Positions 7,771-15,098 of a stretch of DNA of 64,000 nucleotides are shown here, piece by piece. Numbering within the stretch: the first letter of the stretch is position 1; each line of letters starts with the position of its first letter. The stretch is from CAZGHS01 sp964525495 (GTDB lineage Bacteria > Patescibacteriota > Microgenomatia > JALYQM01): the NCBI GenBank assembly GCA_964525495.1, contig CAZGHS010000003.1:62001-126000 (forward strand). The letters run 5' to 3'. Below the pieces are notes generated by a model, which saw only the letters and a list, made by a program, of their open reading frames with translations, had not been told where the DNA came from and made no database searches. The position numbers and the translations under genes were made by a program.

Positions 7771-7977
7771 GACAAGAGGGAAAAGGTATCGCGAGTAGGG
7801 AGAGCAGATCATAGATTGAAAATCTGCTGAGCGCGTAACTTTTCGAGGGACTACTTAAGTGTACGTTTCATCCGCGATAGAGATGGCAAAAAGCCTGAGA
7901 ATCAGGGAATCGAAGTGGAACCACGGTAGAAATGCCGTCTTCGAGCATTAGATATAGTGCTTGAGGACGGCATTTTT
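7766..7977 (+). promoter_or_regulatory. T-box riboswitch controlling thrS
   Basis: Leader of about 230 nt. Stem I closes with ATCGCG (7788-7793) and CGCGAT (7873-7878) and contains the hairpin AGCAGAT/ATCTGCT (7803-7828). A stem III hairpin CCTGA-GAA-TCAGG lies at 7894-7906. The T-box core GTGGAACCAC carries TGGAACC at 7916-7922, whose UGGA bulge would pair with a tRNA 3' end UCCA. The antiterminator ACGGT (7923-7927)/GCCGT (7934-7938) competes with the terminator for the same bases. ACG at 7863-7865 is a candidate Thr specifier. Uncharged tRNA-Thr would allow readthrough into thrS. Confidence 0.88.
7932..7977 (+). terminator. Regulated terminator of the thrS T-box
   Basis: ATGCCGTCTTCGAGCA (7932-7947) pairs with TGCTTGAGGACGGCAT (7958-7973) with G-U pairs and one mismatch in the upper half, followed by T residues to 7977. 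Its 5' arm overlaps the antiterminator strand. Confidence 0.9.
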
Positions 7978-7997
7978 AGTATTTATAAGGAGGATCT

Positions 7998-9734
7998 ATG
8001 TCCAACGACAATTCTTTAGAACAGATTCGCCATTCCTGCGCGCATTTACTTGCGGCTGCAGTGATGGAATTATATCCAAACGCGAAACGGACTATTGGTC
8101 CAGCTATCGAGAGCGGATTTTACTATGATTTTGATTTTGGTGATGTAAAAATTTCCGATGAAGAATTGCCAAAGATCGAAGAGAAAATGCGAGAGCTCGT
8201 AAAAACCTGGAATGGTTTTGAGCGGGAAGAAGTAAGTGTTGATGAAGCAAAAAAGCGGATGGCAGGGAATGAATATAAACTTGAGTTGATTGAGGAGTTT
8301 AGTACAGACGGTCAGACGTTGAGTATTTATAAGAGCGGGAGTTTTGAAGATCTTTGTCGCGGTGGCCATTCGGAAAATCCTCAAAAAGATTTGGCTGCAT
8401 TTAAGTTGTTGTCATTGGCTGGGGCGTATTGGAGAGGGAACGAGAAGAACAAAATGTTGACTCGTATTTACGGGACAGCTTTTTCTTCACAAAAGGAGCT
8501 TGATGAGTATTTAAATCAGCAGGAAGAAGCTCGAAAGCGCGATCATAGGAAGCTTGGAAAAGAATTGGATCTGTTTGTGTTTTCAGACTTGGTTGGTCCA
8601 GGACTGCCACTGTTTACTCCTAAAGGCACAATATTGCGCGATGAGTTGGGAGGATTTTCTCAAGGATTGCAGCAGAAATATGGATATCAAAGGGTAGCGA
8701 TTCCACATATGGCGCGCGTGGCGTTGTATAAAACTTCAGGTCATTACGATAAATATCCTGAGCGGTTTACTGTGACAAGTCATGAGTCTGATGATGAGTT
8801 TATGATGAAACCTATGAACTGTCCGCATCATTCTCAGATTTATGCGTCAAAGCCACGAAGTTATCGCGATCTGCCGATCAGGTATATGGAAAATACTATG
8901 GTATATCGAGATGAGAAAGCAGGAGAGTTGCATGGATTGTCTCGTGTGCGTGCTGCGACTCAGGACGATGCTCATGTATTCTGCACTATGGATCAGATCG
9001 AGGAAGAGTTTACATCTATCATGGCGATGATCAAGGAGTTGTATGGAACTCTAGGTATGACTTTCAGAGCTCGTTTGTCTTTTCGAGATAATACAGACAA
9101 ATATCTGGGAGATATCGAGAATTGGAATAAGGCGCAACAGATTATCGAAGATGTAGCTAAGAAATTGGAACTGGAATATTTTATTGGGGAAGGCGAAGCT
9201 GCTTTCTATGGTCCTAAGATTGATGTAATGGTGCGAGATGCGATTGGCAGAGAGCATCAGTGTGCGACAGAGCAATTGGATTTTGTCCAACCATCTCGGT
9301 TTGGATTGGTTTACACGGATGCTGATGGCTCCGAGAAGACTCCTGTGATGATTCACAAAGCTCTGCTTGGTTCTATAGAGCGGTTCCTGGCAGTATATAT
9401 AGAACATACTGCTGGAGCGTTTCCAACCTGGATGGCGCCAGTACAGGCTGTCATGATCCCTATTGCGGATAGGCATGCGGAGTATGCACAGAAATTGGCT
9501 GCCGAATTGCGTGCGGTAGGGGTACGAGTGGATGTGGATGCTCGTTCTGAGAGTATGCAGTCTAAGATTCGGGATGCTCAGATGCAAAAAGTGCCGTATA
9601 TGTATGTGATGGGGGACAAAGAAATTGAATCTCAGGGGGTTGCCGTTCGTAAACGAGGTGGTGAGAATCTAGGACTTAAGAGTTTTGAAGAGGTAAAAAC
9701 AGCCTTGATTGACGAGATTCAACGGAAGGTGTAG
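7998..9734 (+). CDS. thrS: Threonyl-tRNA synthetase without TGS domain
   Basis: Class II synthetase charging tRNA-Thr, 578 aa; the usual length is about 640. The protein starts directly in the editing domain (HSCAHLLA near residue 12), so the N-terminal TGS domain is absent. The editing site residues in HSCAHLLA and CRGGH are kept. The catalytic core (motif 2 near MNCPHHSQIY, motif 3 near ALLGSIERF) and the anticodon-binding domain at the end are complete. AAGGAGGATCT precedes the ATG. It is regulated by the T-box leader upstream. Confidence 0.96.
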   Translation: MSNDNSLEQIRHSCAHLLAAAVMELYPNAKRTIGPAIESGFYYDFDFGDVKISDEELPKIEEKMRELVKTWNGFEREEVSVDEAKKRMAGNEYKLELIEEFSTDGQTLSIYKSGSFEDLCRGGHSENPQKDLAAFKLLSLAGAYWRGNEKNKMLTRIYGTAFSSQKELDEYLNQQEEARKRDHRKLGKELDLFVFSDLVGPGLPLFTPKGTILRDELGGFSQGLQQKYGYQRVAIPHMARVALYKTSGHYDKYPERFTVTSHESDDEFMMKPMNCPHHSQIYASKPRSYRDLPIRYMENTMVYRDEKAGELHGLSRVRAATQDDAHVFCTMDQIEEEFTSIMAMIKELYGTLGMTFRARLSFRDNTDKYLGDIENWNKAQQIIEDVAKKLELEYFIGEGEAAFYGPKIDVMVRDAIGREHQCATEQLDFVQPSRFGLVYTDADGSEKTPVMIHKALLGSIERFLAVYIEHTAGAFPTWMAPVQAVMIPIADRHAEYAQKLAAELRAVGVRVDVDARSESMQSKIRDAQMQKVPYMYVMGDKEIESQGVAVRKRGGENLGLKSFEEVKTALIDEIQRKV

Positions 9735-9743
9735 TATCTGCTG

Positions 9744-10058
9744 ATGAAAAAGCCCGACCTGGAAAAGTTGTTTATTCTTTATGATGCAGGTGATGAACCA
9801 AAGACAAAGCGAATTCGAGGAAAAAGTGCGGATAAGGTCGAAGCAGCTTGTCCGCGTAGGATTATCCATCTGCGGGTAGAAGATGTAGTACGAGTCGTTG
9901 AGGACGATAATACTCGTTCCGAAAATGGAGTGGTTTTAGCACGAAGGTTAGCTTCTCAAAAAGTAAATAAGCTCAATTTTGAAGGCAAAAAGTCTTTTTC
10001 TCTTACTGACTATATTAGAGCACAAACTGTGACTGATCTTGAAAAGAAGAAAAAATAG
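9744..10058 (+). CDS. Hypothetical protein between thrS and infC
   Basis: 104 aa, basic, not recognised. No signal peptide or membrane span. A run of charged residues (EDVVRVVEDDNTRSENG) lies mid-protein and the C-terminus is lysine-rich. It follows thrS by 9 bp in the same direction and so is probably cotranscribed with it. No clear Shine-Dalgarno. Confidence 0.55.
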   Translation: MKKPDLEKLFILYDAGDEPKTKRIRGKSADKVEAACPRRIIHLRVEDVVRVVEDDNTRSENGVVLARRLASQKVNKLNFEGKKSFSLTDYIRAQTVTDLEKKKK

Positions 10059-10068
10059 CGTTTGCCCG

Positions 10069-10097
10069 TTGCGAAGTATTTTCGGGCGTGGTAGAAT
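10069..10097 (+). promoter_or_regulatory. infC operon promoter
   Basis: TTGCGA (10069-10074), 17 bp, TAGAAT (10092-10097). A GCCCG/CGGGC dyad (10064-10068/10083-10087) overlaps it. The leader, about 55 nt, has short hairpins AAAAAC-AGAC-GTTTTT and GGG-GTAAA-CCC before the ribosome site. Confidence 0.65.
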
Positions 10098-10158
10098 TTT
10101 ATTTGATTTTATACGTAAAAACAGACGTTTTTAAGGGGTAAACCCAAGGAAGGTACCA

Positions 10159-10677
10159 CTGGCTAAGAAATTTTACAGAATAAACCAGTTTATCCGCGCA
10201 CCTCAGGTGCGAGTTTTGGATAATACAGGGAAGCAACTCGGCGTTTTGACTTTAGAAGAGGCGTTAAAGATTGCTACAGAACAAAAGCTCGACTTAGTAG
10301 AAATTGCTGGTCAGGCTAGTCCGCCAGTGTGTAAAATCATTGATTTTAAGAAATTTAAGTATTTGGAGGAGAAAAAAGAGTCGGATTCGAAAAAAGCAGC
10401 GAAACAAGTAGACACAAAAGAGATACGTTTGAGGCCATTTACATCAGATAATGACCTTGAAGTGCGGTTGAAGCGGATGAAGCAATTTTTACAGGATGGC
10501 GATCGAGTGAAGGTTGTGGTAAAATTCCAAGGTCGTGAGATAGCCAAGCCGGATTTTGGCCATCAGCTAATCGGACGAATCACTTCTTTTATTGAAAGTG
10601 AAGGCGTGGGAAAGCTAGATAGACCGGCAAAATTTGAAGGAAAATCGTTAGTAGTATCGTATACACCGGGTAAATGA
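10159..10677 (+). CDS. infC: Translation initiation factor IF-3, CTG start
   Basis: IF-3 controls start-codon fidelity and subunit splitting; 172 aa from the proposed start. Homology demands the N-terminal segment KKFYRINQFIRAPQVR, which lies upstream of the first GTG (10207). The only possible codons between the preceding in-frame stop (10132-10134) and this segment are GGG GTA AAC CCA AGG AAG GTA CCA CTG, so the start is CTG at 10159, with AAGGAAGG 5-8 nt before it. IF-3 genes elsewhere use AUU-type starts that IF-3 itself discriminates against, giving autoregulation; the same logic is inferred here. It is followed by rpmI and rplT. Confidence 0.93.
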   Translation: MAKKFYRINQFIRAPQVRVLDNTGKQLGVLTLEEALKIATEQKLDLVEIAGQASPPVCKIIDFKKFKYLEEKKESDSKKAAKQVDTKEIRLRPFTSDNDLEVRLKRMKQFLQDGDRVKVVVKFQGREIAKPDFGHQLIGRITSFIESEGVGKLDRPAKFEGKSLVVSYTPGK

Positions 10678-10687
10678 GGACATATAT

Positions 10688-10885
10688 ATGCCGAAGATGA
10701 AAACAAAAAAAGCTATTTCTAAGCGTATTAAGGTTACCGCAACAGGTAAGCTTTTACATTGGAGAAAAGGGAATAACCACTTAAAGAGTCCGAAGTCAGC
10801 TTCTCAGCTTCGACGTTTGGCTAAGCCATCACAAATTACAGGAAAAATGGAGAAGAACTTTAAGAAGTTACTTCCATATATCTAG
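10688..10885 (+). CDS. rpmI: 50S ribosomal protein L35
   Basis: L35, 65 aa, the normal length. The start MPKMKTKKAISKRIKVTATG and the basic, Lys/Arg-rich composition are typical. AGGACATAT precedes the ATG. It lies 10 bp after infC and 11 bp before rplT in the conserved infC-rpmI-rplT operon. Confidence 0.97.
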   Translation: MPKMKTKKAISKRIKVTATGKLLHWRKGNNHLKSPKSASQLRRLAKPSQITGKMEKNFKKLLPYI

Positions 10886-10896
10886 GAGAGATACAT

Positions 10897-11241
10897 ATGT
10901 CACGCGTTAAAAGAGGTGTTACAACTAAGGCCCGCCACAAGAGATTGCTAGCCCGAACTGAAGGTTACCGAATGACGAATAATCGTTTGGTACAAAGAGC
11001 TCGAGAAGCAGATCTTCATGCTGGTTCTTATGCATTTGCTGGTCGAAAAAACCGTAAGAGAGATATGAGAATGCTTTGGATTGCTCGTATCAACGGAGCT
11101 CTTCGTGATCAGGGTATGCGTTATGGTGATTTCATGCACGCATTGAAGGTAAAGAATATTGGTCTTGATCGAAAAATGCTTGCAACAATGGTTTTGGAAG
11201 ATCCAAAGTCATTTACAAACTTAGTGGGAATGGTGAAGTAA
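10897..11241 (+). CDS. rplT: 50S ribosomal protein L20
   Basis: L20, 114 aa, the usual length. MSRVKRGVTTKARHKRLL, YRMTNNRL and the AGRKNRKRDMRMLWIARING motif are diagnostic. The start has the site TAGGAGAGATACAT. In other bacteria L20 represses this operon; no canonical L20 pseudoknot could be identified in the infC leader. A strong terminator follows. Confidence 0.97.
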   Translation: MSRVKRGVTTKARHKRLLARTEGYRMTNNRLVQRAREADLHAGSYAFAGRKNRKRDMRMLWIARINGALRDQGMRYGDFMHALKVKNIGLDRKMLATMVLEDPKSFTNLVGMVK

Positions 11242-11262
11242 TTAATTGTGATTACTTCTTTT

Positions 11263-11300
11263 AACTCACACTTCTCAGCAATGAAGGTGTGAGTTTTTTT
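11263..11300 (+). terminator. Terminator of infC-rpmI-rplT
   Basis: AACTCACACTTC (11263-11274) pairs with GAAGGTGTGAGTT (11283-11295), 8-nt loop, followed by a run of Ts. Confidence 0.9.
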
Positions 11301-11331
11301 GTAAGTAGTTTATTAATAGCAACTAAAATAG

Positions 11332-11337
11332 TAGAAT
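11332..11337 (+). promoter_or_regulatory. -10 element of pheS
   Basis: TAGAAT, 12 nt before the ATG at 11350. The -35 is weak (TTTATT at 11309-11314, 17-bp spacer). Predicted leader is only about 5 nt and there is no Shine-Dalgarno. Confidence 0.5.
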
Positions 11338-11349
11338 TTGATTAATACT

Positions 11350-12387
11350 ATGCGAATTGATTTAGAAAACCTATTACACCGAACTACTGAGAAATTGCAT
11401 CAGCTGCATACAGCCGCAGAGGTTGATAAGTTGAAGTTTGATACTTTGGATAAAAAAGATAGTGAGTACTCTCTGATTTCCTTACAGATGCGCGAGTTGA
11501 CTAAAGATGAGCGGCCTGCCATGGGTAAGTATTTGAATGAAGTTAAGTCATCTCTTGAGAATGCTTTCTCGGAGAAGCTAAGTAAGCTTAAAGAGGAGCG
11601 ATATAGCAAATTGGCTGAGACTGAATGGCAAGATATGACATTTCCTGCACCAGCGGCGGCTGTAGGTCATATTCATCCTATTACACAAGCCTATTATGAA
11701 ATCGTAGATATTTTTGCAGAGCTTGGATTTTCGTTTGCTGAGGGACCAGAGGTCGAGTGGTTTTGGCATGCGTTTGAATCACTTAATATGCCGATCACCC
11801 ATCCGGCGAGTGATGATTTCGAAACGTATTATGTAAAGCACGATGCGCATGATCAGTATGGACGATTGTTATTGCGTCCTCATACCTCGCCAGTTCAAGT
11901 ACGAACGATGTTATCGCAGAAGCCGCCTATCAGAGTGGTTGTGCCAGGAAAGACTTACAGACCTAACTACGATACGTCGCACACACCAATGTTCCATCAG
12001 TTTGAAGGATTGTTAGTTGATAAGAATGTGTCGATAGGTCAGCTGGTTGGCACTTTGGATTATTTTGTAAAGAAGTTTTTTGGAAATACTATTAAGACCC
12101 GCATTCGGCCGTATCATTTTCAGTTTACTGAACCTTCTTTTGAAGTAGATATTTCCTGTTCGATATGTGGTGGTGAAGGATGCCGCTTGTGCAAGGAAGG
12201 TTGGTTGGAGCTCGGTGGAGCAGGAATGGTGCATCCAGTCGTACTTGAGAATGGTGGAATCGATTCGAAAGAATACAATGGTTTCGCGTTTGGGTGGGGA
12301 ATAGAGCGTTGTGTGAATATCCGATCAGGTATTCCTGATGTGCGTATGATTTATGAAGGCGAATTACGATTATTGGAGCAATTTTAA
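11350..12387 (+). CDS. pheS: Phenylalanyl-tRNA synthetase alpha subunit
   Basis: Catalytic alpha chain, 345 aa from ATG 11350; an in-frame TTG (11338) overlaps the -10 box and is rejected as start. An N-terminal coiled-coil arm covers about residues 1-85. The class II core follows, with GHIHPITQ, FAEGPEVEWFWHAFESLNMP, motif 2 (TYRPNYDTSHTPMFHQFEG) and the C-terminal GWGIERCVNIRSGIPDVR motif 3. It carries a CSICGGEGCRLCKEGWLE zinc-type cysteine cluster, as in several bacterial PheS. It forms the alpha2-beta2 enzyme with PheT, 3 bp downstream. Confidence 0.96.
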   Translation: MRIDLENLLHRTTEKLHQLHTAAEVDKLKFDTLDKKDSEYSLISLQMRELTKDERPAMGKYLNEVKSSLENAFSEKLSKLKEERYSKLAETEWQDMTFPAPAAAVGHIHPITQAYYEIVDIFAELGFSFAEGPEVEWFWHAFESLNMPITHPASDDFETYYVKHDAHDQYGRLLLRPHTSPVQVRTMLSQKPPIRVVVPGKTYRPNYDTSHTPMFHQFEGLLVDKNVSIGQLVGTLDYFVKKFFGNTIKTRIRPYHFQFTEPSFEVDISCSICGGEGCRLCKEGWLELGGAGMVHPVVLENGGIDSKEYNGFAFGWGIERCVNIRSGIPDVRMIYEGELRLLEQF

Positions 12388-12390
12388 TTT

Positions 12391-14820
12391 ATGTTAGTAC
12401 CTTTGTCTTGGCTTAAAGAATATGTTGATATTTCAGATATTTCTGTGGATGATTTGCAGAAGAAAATGTCTGCTGCTGGTTTGTCTGTTGAGAGAAAACA
12501 CACAGTTGGTGAAGGAATCGAGCAGATTGTGATTGGGCAGATTGTGTCTCAAGAGAAACATCCCGATTCTGATCACTTGTGGTTGTGTAAAGTGAATGTC
12601 GGAGCTAATGAAGTGCAGATTGTAACTGGAGCGCAGAATATTTATTTGCATGGAAAAGTGCCTGTAGTGCAAGCTGGTCAAGTTTTGCCTGATGGTACAC
12701 AGATCGAAGTATCAAAACTTCGTGGCGTAGAGTCACAAGGAATGATGTGCTCTGAAAATGAACTTGGTCTAGGCGAGGGTCACGAAGGTATTATGATGCT
12801 GGGTGAAGACGCTCCAGTAGGCGAAAATCTCGTAAAATATCTTGGACTTCCTGATGTGGTATTTGATACAGAGATCACTGCTAACCGCGGCGATTGTTTA
12901 TCAATCGTTGGAATCGCTCGTGAAGTTGCGACCTTGCTGAATAAAGAATTGCGTATGCCAGAGGCTTTGTCTATGCAGACAAATATGGACTTCGGAATCA
13001 AGGCTCAAGTACATATTGAAGACGTTTCGAAATGTAATCGGTTTGCGACAGTGGCATATGACGGCTTTCAACTAGGAAAATCCCCTATGTGGATGCAGCA
13101 GCGACTGTTGCGTGCTGGAATGCGACCAATTAATAATTTGGTAGATATTTCTAATTATGTGATGCTTGAATTGGGACAACCTACTCATGCATATGACGCG
13201 AAGCATGTAAATGACAATACGTTTTATGTACGCAGTGCGTTGTACCACGAGAAATTGCAGACACTGGATAAAAAAGTATTTGATTTAACTGAAGATATGT
13301 TGGTGATTGCGGATTCAGAAAAAAATCTTGGTATCGCAGGTATTATGGGTGGCGAGTCGAGCAAAATTACTGAAGATACACATACTTTGCTATTGGAACT
13401 GGCGAATTTTGATCCCGTGAATATTCGTAAGACTGGAATGAAATTGGGAATTCGTAGCGATGCGATTGTGCGATTTGAACGGGGAGTAGATAGGGAGCTG
13501 ATTGGTTATGCCTTGGAACGGATTAATCATTTGTTGTCTACTATTACTGGCGCACATCAAGCAAGTGCTGTAGCTGATGCATATCCGACTCCGATTGAAA
13601 AAACTGAAGTGACATTGCGATCACATATGCTGGATATGTATATGGGGTTGCATCTCAGTTTGTCGGATGCTGGTCGAATTCTTAACTCTCTGGGATTTTC
13701 TACTATTTCATCGAGCGGTGATGAGATCGAGTGGTTGCTTAAAGTATCAGTGCCAAGTTGGAGACATCGAGATGTTTCGATTGAAGAGGATTTGATCGAG
13801 GAAGTAGCTCGAATTTACGGATATGATAATGTCCCTGTTTCAACACCGAAGGGCCAAGTCCCTTTGGTAGCTCAAAATAAACGATTGAAAGTGAAGAAGC
13901 GAGTATTGGAAGTGATGAAAGGTTTAGGATTTCAAGAGGTTTTAACTTATTCGTTTACTAGTCGAGAACAGATAGAACAGAGTGGATATAAAGTCGAGGA
14001 AGCTTTAGAAATGGTTTCTCCGTTGTCAGAAGAGCACCGCTATATGCGACTTTCTTTGCTGCCGAATCTTTTATGGATTACTCAGAAGAATTTGGTGTTG
14101 AATCGAGATCTAGTTCTATTTGAGCTGTCGTCCGTGTATCATCGTAGTTTATATGATTTGATTCCTGATGAAGCTGTTGGCCTCAGTTTAGAACCAGTGC
14201 ATTTTGCTGGAATAGTTCACCATAAAGAATATTCATTTGATCGAGCATTTAAACAGGTTGTGTCGAGTTTGCGATCTGTAATGAATTCATTGCAAGTTGG
14301 GAGTGTTAGTTATGCGCAAGATAACGATCAGATAAAGAAAATTCGAAATCATGTAATGTATCATCCGGGGCGAGTAGCCGCGATTGTGTTGCGTGGTGAT
14401 GTGATTGGATTGTATGGTGAGATTCATCCTGCGTTGGCAGAGAAGCTTGGATTGAAAGAACCGGTGTTTATGTACGAATTGTTCTTTGATCCGTTAGTTG
14501 AGGAAGCTAAACTGATTGTTTCTTATGAGCCATATTCTATCTACCCAGCCACCACTGAAGCACTGTCTTTTGTAATGGATGAGAATCAAGCCGTGGGTCC
14601 GATTGTGGATTCTCTGAAGTCTTTAGATGAGCGGATTGTTTCCGTAACTGTAGGTACTCCCTATCGAGGGGATCAGATTGGAGAGGGGAAGAAGGCCGTG
14701 ACGTTCACGTTTGTGTTCCAATCGAGAAGTGGGCCAATTAAAGAAACTGATGCAACTCAATTAAGAGAATTGATTTCTGCTTTTGGTAAAGATACTTATC
14801 GTTTGCAAATTCGAGGATAG
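12391..14820 (+). CDS. pheT: Phenylalanyl-tRNA synthetase beta subunit
   Basis: Beta chain, 809 aa, standard full length. N-terminal LVPLSWLKEYVDI, then a tRNA-binding OB domain (about residues 40-150), the B3/B4 editing domain (TANRGDCLSIVGIAREV), the B5 domain, the inactive class II fold (SPLSEEHRYMRLSLLPNLL) and a C-terminal ferredoxin-like anticodon-binding domain (from about residue 710). The start codon follows pheS by 3 bp without its own strong ribosome site, which suggests translational coupling. Confidence 0.97.
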   Translation: MLVPLSWLKEYVDISDISVDDLQKKMSAAGLSVERKHTVGEGIEQIVIGQIVSQEKHPDSDHLWLCKVNVGANEVQIVTGAQNIYLHGKVPVVQAGQVLPDGTQIEVSKLRGVESQGMMCSENELGLGEGHEGIMMLGEDAPVGENLVKYLGLPDVVFDTEITANRGDCLSIVGIAREVATLLNKELRMPEALSMQTNMDFGIKAQVHIEDVSKCNRFATVAYDGFQLGKSPMWMQQRLLRAGMRPINNLVDISNYVMLELGQPTHAYDAKHVNDNTFYVRSALYHEKLQTLDKKVFDLTEDMLVIADSEKNLGIAGIMGGESSKITEDTHTLLLELANFDPVNIRKTGMKLGIRSDAIVRFERGVDRELIGYALERINHLLSTITGAHQASAVADAYPTPIEKTEVTLRSHMLDMYMGLHLSLSDAGRILNSLGFSTISSSGDEIEWLLKVSVPSWRHRDVSIEEDLIEEVARIYGYDNVPVSTPKGQVPLVAQNKRLKVKKRVLEVMKGLGFQEVLTYSFTSREQIEQSGYKVEEALEMVSPLSEEHRYMRLSLLPNLLWITQKNLVLNRDLVLFELSSVYHRSLYDLIPDEAVGLSLEPVHFAGIVHHKEYSFDRAFKQVVSSLRSVMNSLQVGSVSYAQDNDQIKKIRNHVMYHPGRVAAIVLRGDVIGLYGEIHPALAEKLGLKEPVFMYELFFDPLVEEAKLIVSYEPYSIYPATTEALSFVMDENQAVGPIVDSLKSLDERIVSVTVGTPYRGDQIGEGKKAVTFTFVFQSRSGPIKETDATQLRELISAFGKDTYRLQIRG

Positions 14821-14890
14821 TAATGCGTGATCTAGAGAGAGACGAGTTGATACTAAAATTGTTATTGATTCGAGGGATCCATCGGGTCGT

Positions 14891-15097
14891 GTGCATAGCT
14901 TTAATTTTACTCGTAAGACAAGTCTCTCTGCGCGTGTCGACTATATTGATAAATGGCGCGTTGTGAGTCCAAAAAGTTCACAGCGGGATATCGATAAATT
15001 AAAAGAAGAGGCGTTCAAGCATGGTGGAAGTGTTACTATAATTAATAAACCTCATGAACGCAGAGTTTTAGCAGCGCGAAATAAAATCAGTAAGTAA
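14891..15097 (+). CDS. Small hypothetical protein, possibly frameshifted at its start
   Basis: The open frame from GTG 14891 gives 68 aa, basic, not recognised. Coding-like sequence in the same frame continues upstream to 14831 without a start. A good ATG lies at 14823, 2 nt after the pheT stop, but in another frame; it would join this frame if one AG unit were lost from the AGAGAGAGA tract at 14834-14842. The joined product would be about 91 aa (MRDLERRVDTKIV...). So this is either a short protein with a GTG start or a frameshifted gene. Confidence 0.45.
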   Translation: MHSFNFTRKTSLSARVDYIDKWRVVSPKSSQRDIDKLKEEAFKHGGSVTIINKPHERRVLAARNKISK

Positions 15098-15098
15098 T

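Noticed and set aside
9051..9587. 178-aa minus-strand frame
   Set aside because: Lies fully inside thrS on the other strand and has low-complexity His/Arg/Ser composition typical of a shadow frame.
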